From contig OW028573.1 in assembly GCA_932294295.1 (NCBI GenBank), positions 58,877,829 to 58,941,828 on the forward strand: DNA of 64,000 nt, written 5' to 3'. This document shows positions 62,873 through 64,000 of the stretch, piece after piece. The notes under the pieces are model-generated. The model did no database searches and was not told where the DNA came from. It worked only from the letters and a program-made list of their open reading frames with translations. Positions within the stretch are counted from its first letter, which is position 1. Every line of letters starts with the position of its first letter. A program made the translations under genes and the position numbers. This DNA comes from Alitta virens. Taxonomy: Eukaryota; Annelida; Polychaeta; Phyllodocida; Nereididae.

Positions 62873-64000
62873 CAATGCATGTGTCCAGCATTGTCAAGAT
62901 GTCTCAATGAGAATTTACAATACACACTAGACATTGCATGACGTAACAATGGTCGTTGCTGTAGTTATACTTGCACTCAGGGTGCATTATCAAGTGGACG
63001 AGGGCAAAGAGAGGCTCCTTTTCGTGTCAAGTCTGTCCTGACAATATGACAATAATAAGAGTGCACTGTCTGCCACCCACAGCCAGCCATTAGTATGTCA
63101 AGGGTCCAGTCCTATACTCTACAAGTCATCTCGGCTCATATGACTCTATTAGTTGTCCCCCTGTGTCTCATCCTGCCATCCTCACGAATAGCATCCCCTA
63201 TCTTCAAGATTGACTCGCTGCAGCAGCATCTTATATTCCATTGTCAATTTGTCTTCCCTCACTTACAAATACATATATGTCCAAGCAAATTTCATCTGAT
63301 ACAATGTACTTTCGTCCGATCCACATTTGCATTTGGTCATTTTTAAATGTAAGAAGCTCAGACTCCACAGTGTACTGAGCGCCCTCTCTGCCACTGCATA
63401 ATATCAAGCACATCAGACTAATTCAGATTAAATGGGAGTTCCAAAGGTCGAGATCAATTGAAACCATAATGAAAAATCCTTAAACAACACACAGTAAGTG
63501 GTTCAGCATAAAAAGGATTGAAAATATTCACAGAAATGTTTTATAGTACTTTCACAATAACAAGGCGTAATTCCGGGAGACAAATATCACCAAAACATTT
63601 TCAGGCACAACGTCACAACACAAACCTGGATATCATCATGGTCAGCACATGACAGGCATCACTGCAATACAATCAACTCAACATCTTAGAGGGTTTAATT
63701 ACATTGGTGGAAGGTACACTGGGTTGTCTGTTGTCTTTGCAGCTGGTGGACAGCTTTTGTATGTAGAACAAGAGCGGACGGGGTCCAACAAATAATCGGC
63801 CATAAGCAGCCATGCTTTATTACATGCAATATTCATGACTGAGTCCATCTGCTGCAGACAATCTCAATAACGCCTGCCAATGCTTGCTGAAATCACGCCC
63901 AGTCTCACAAACTCAATATCGCTTGATAAAATATGGATGCGGGCAAATTTGCCACCTCCTCGTCTCATTGCCAAAGACAATTGGAGGCAGCCTGGCCACC

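Larger units (their letters stand above)
48634..64000. other. Non-coding or unassigned DNA to the right edge
   Basis: About 15.4 kb with no recognised gene. It contains twin hairpins (48705-48744), a 9-bp tandem array (49541-49716), imperfect GCT repeats (50758-50798 and about 50925-50946), a 202-bp inverted-repeat element (51413-51614), a CpG-rich islet (51627-51735), a SINE (51995-52168), a 12-bp minisatellite (54753-54823), a perfect 19-bp palindrome (56229-56247), a degenerate 35-bp tandem array (56593-56984), a CTG tract (57441), an 18-bp duplication (58383-58419) and three CRE sites (62795-62872). Long A-rich runs occur near 59840-59865. Confidence 0.5.

Overview
The window is animal nuclear DNA: AT-rich, almost entirely non-coding, with short exons bounded by GT..AG splice sites, long introns, tRNA-derived SINEs, miniature inverted-repeat elements, microsatellites and minisatellites. 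No bacterial-style gene packing is present. The one gene I recognise with confidence is talin, on the minus strand. Its protein is clearly a bilaterian talin, but it is neither vertebrate-like nor fly-like in detail. A non-vertebrate, non-insect bilaterian (for example a lophotrochozoan) is therefore my best guess, and I cannot name the species.

Layout. Talin is read right to left. The ATG exon lies at 21450-21610, with 25 bases of 5' UTR and its own 3' splice site. The second coding exon is at 11888-11985. The two are joined by a 9.46-kb phase-1 intron. Together they encode the first 78 residues, which is most of the F0 (ubiquitin-like) subdomain of the FERM head. The next intron exceeds 11.8 kb and runs off the left edge, so the rest of talin is outside the window. 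Because the ATG exon starts at a splice acceptor, at least one upstream non-coding exon and the promoter lie to the right of 21611. Two candidate places are a CpG-rich islet near 38.0-38.16 kb and an exon-like segment with a consensus donor at 46410-46548.

The remaining 42 kb to the right holds no gene I can name. It has a possible unidentified exon at 48202-48633 (+) containing an eh1-like FSITNIL motif, five CpG/ACGT-rich islets that look like promoter or enhancer cores, and many repeats. Mobile-element traces are three copies of one SINE family (20.2, 43.7 and 52.0 kb), a second tRNA-type SINE relic (18.8 kb), two copies of one foldback/MITE family (24.7 and 34.1 kb), a separate element-like inverted repeat with 39-bp arms (51.4 kb), and Tc1-like and pogo-like terminal motifs.

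The consensus cAMP-response element TGACGTCA occurs seven times, three of them within 78 bp near the right end, whereas about one would be expected by chance. Most long open frames here overlap each other or read both strands of CAG/CTG-rich DNA, and I treat them as chance. I found no tRNA, rRNA or CRISPR array, and no sign of a wholly new system; the strongest leads are the regulatory clusters, the unidentified exon and the new repeat families.
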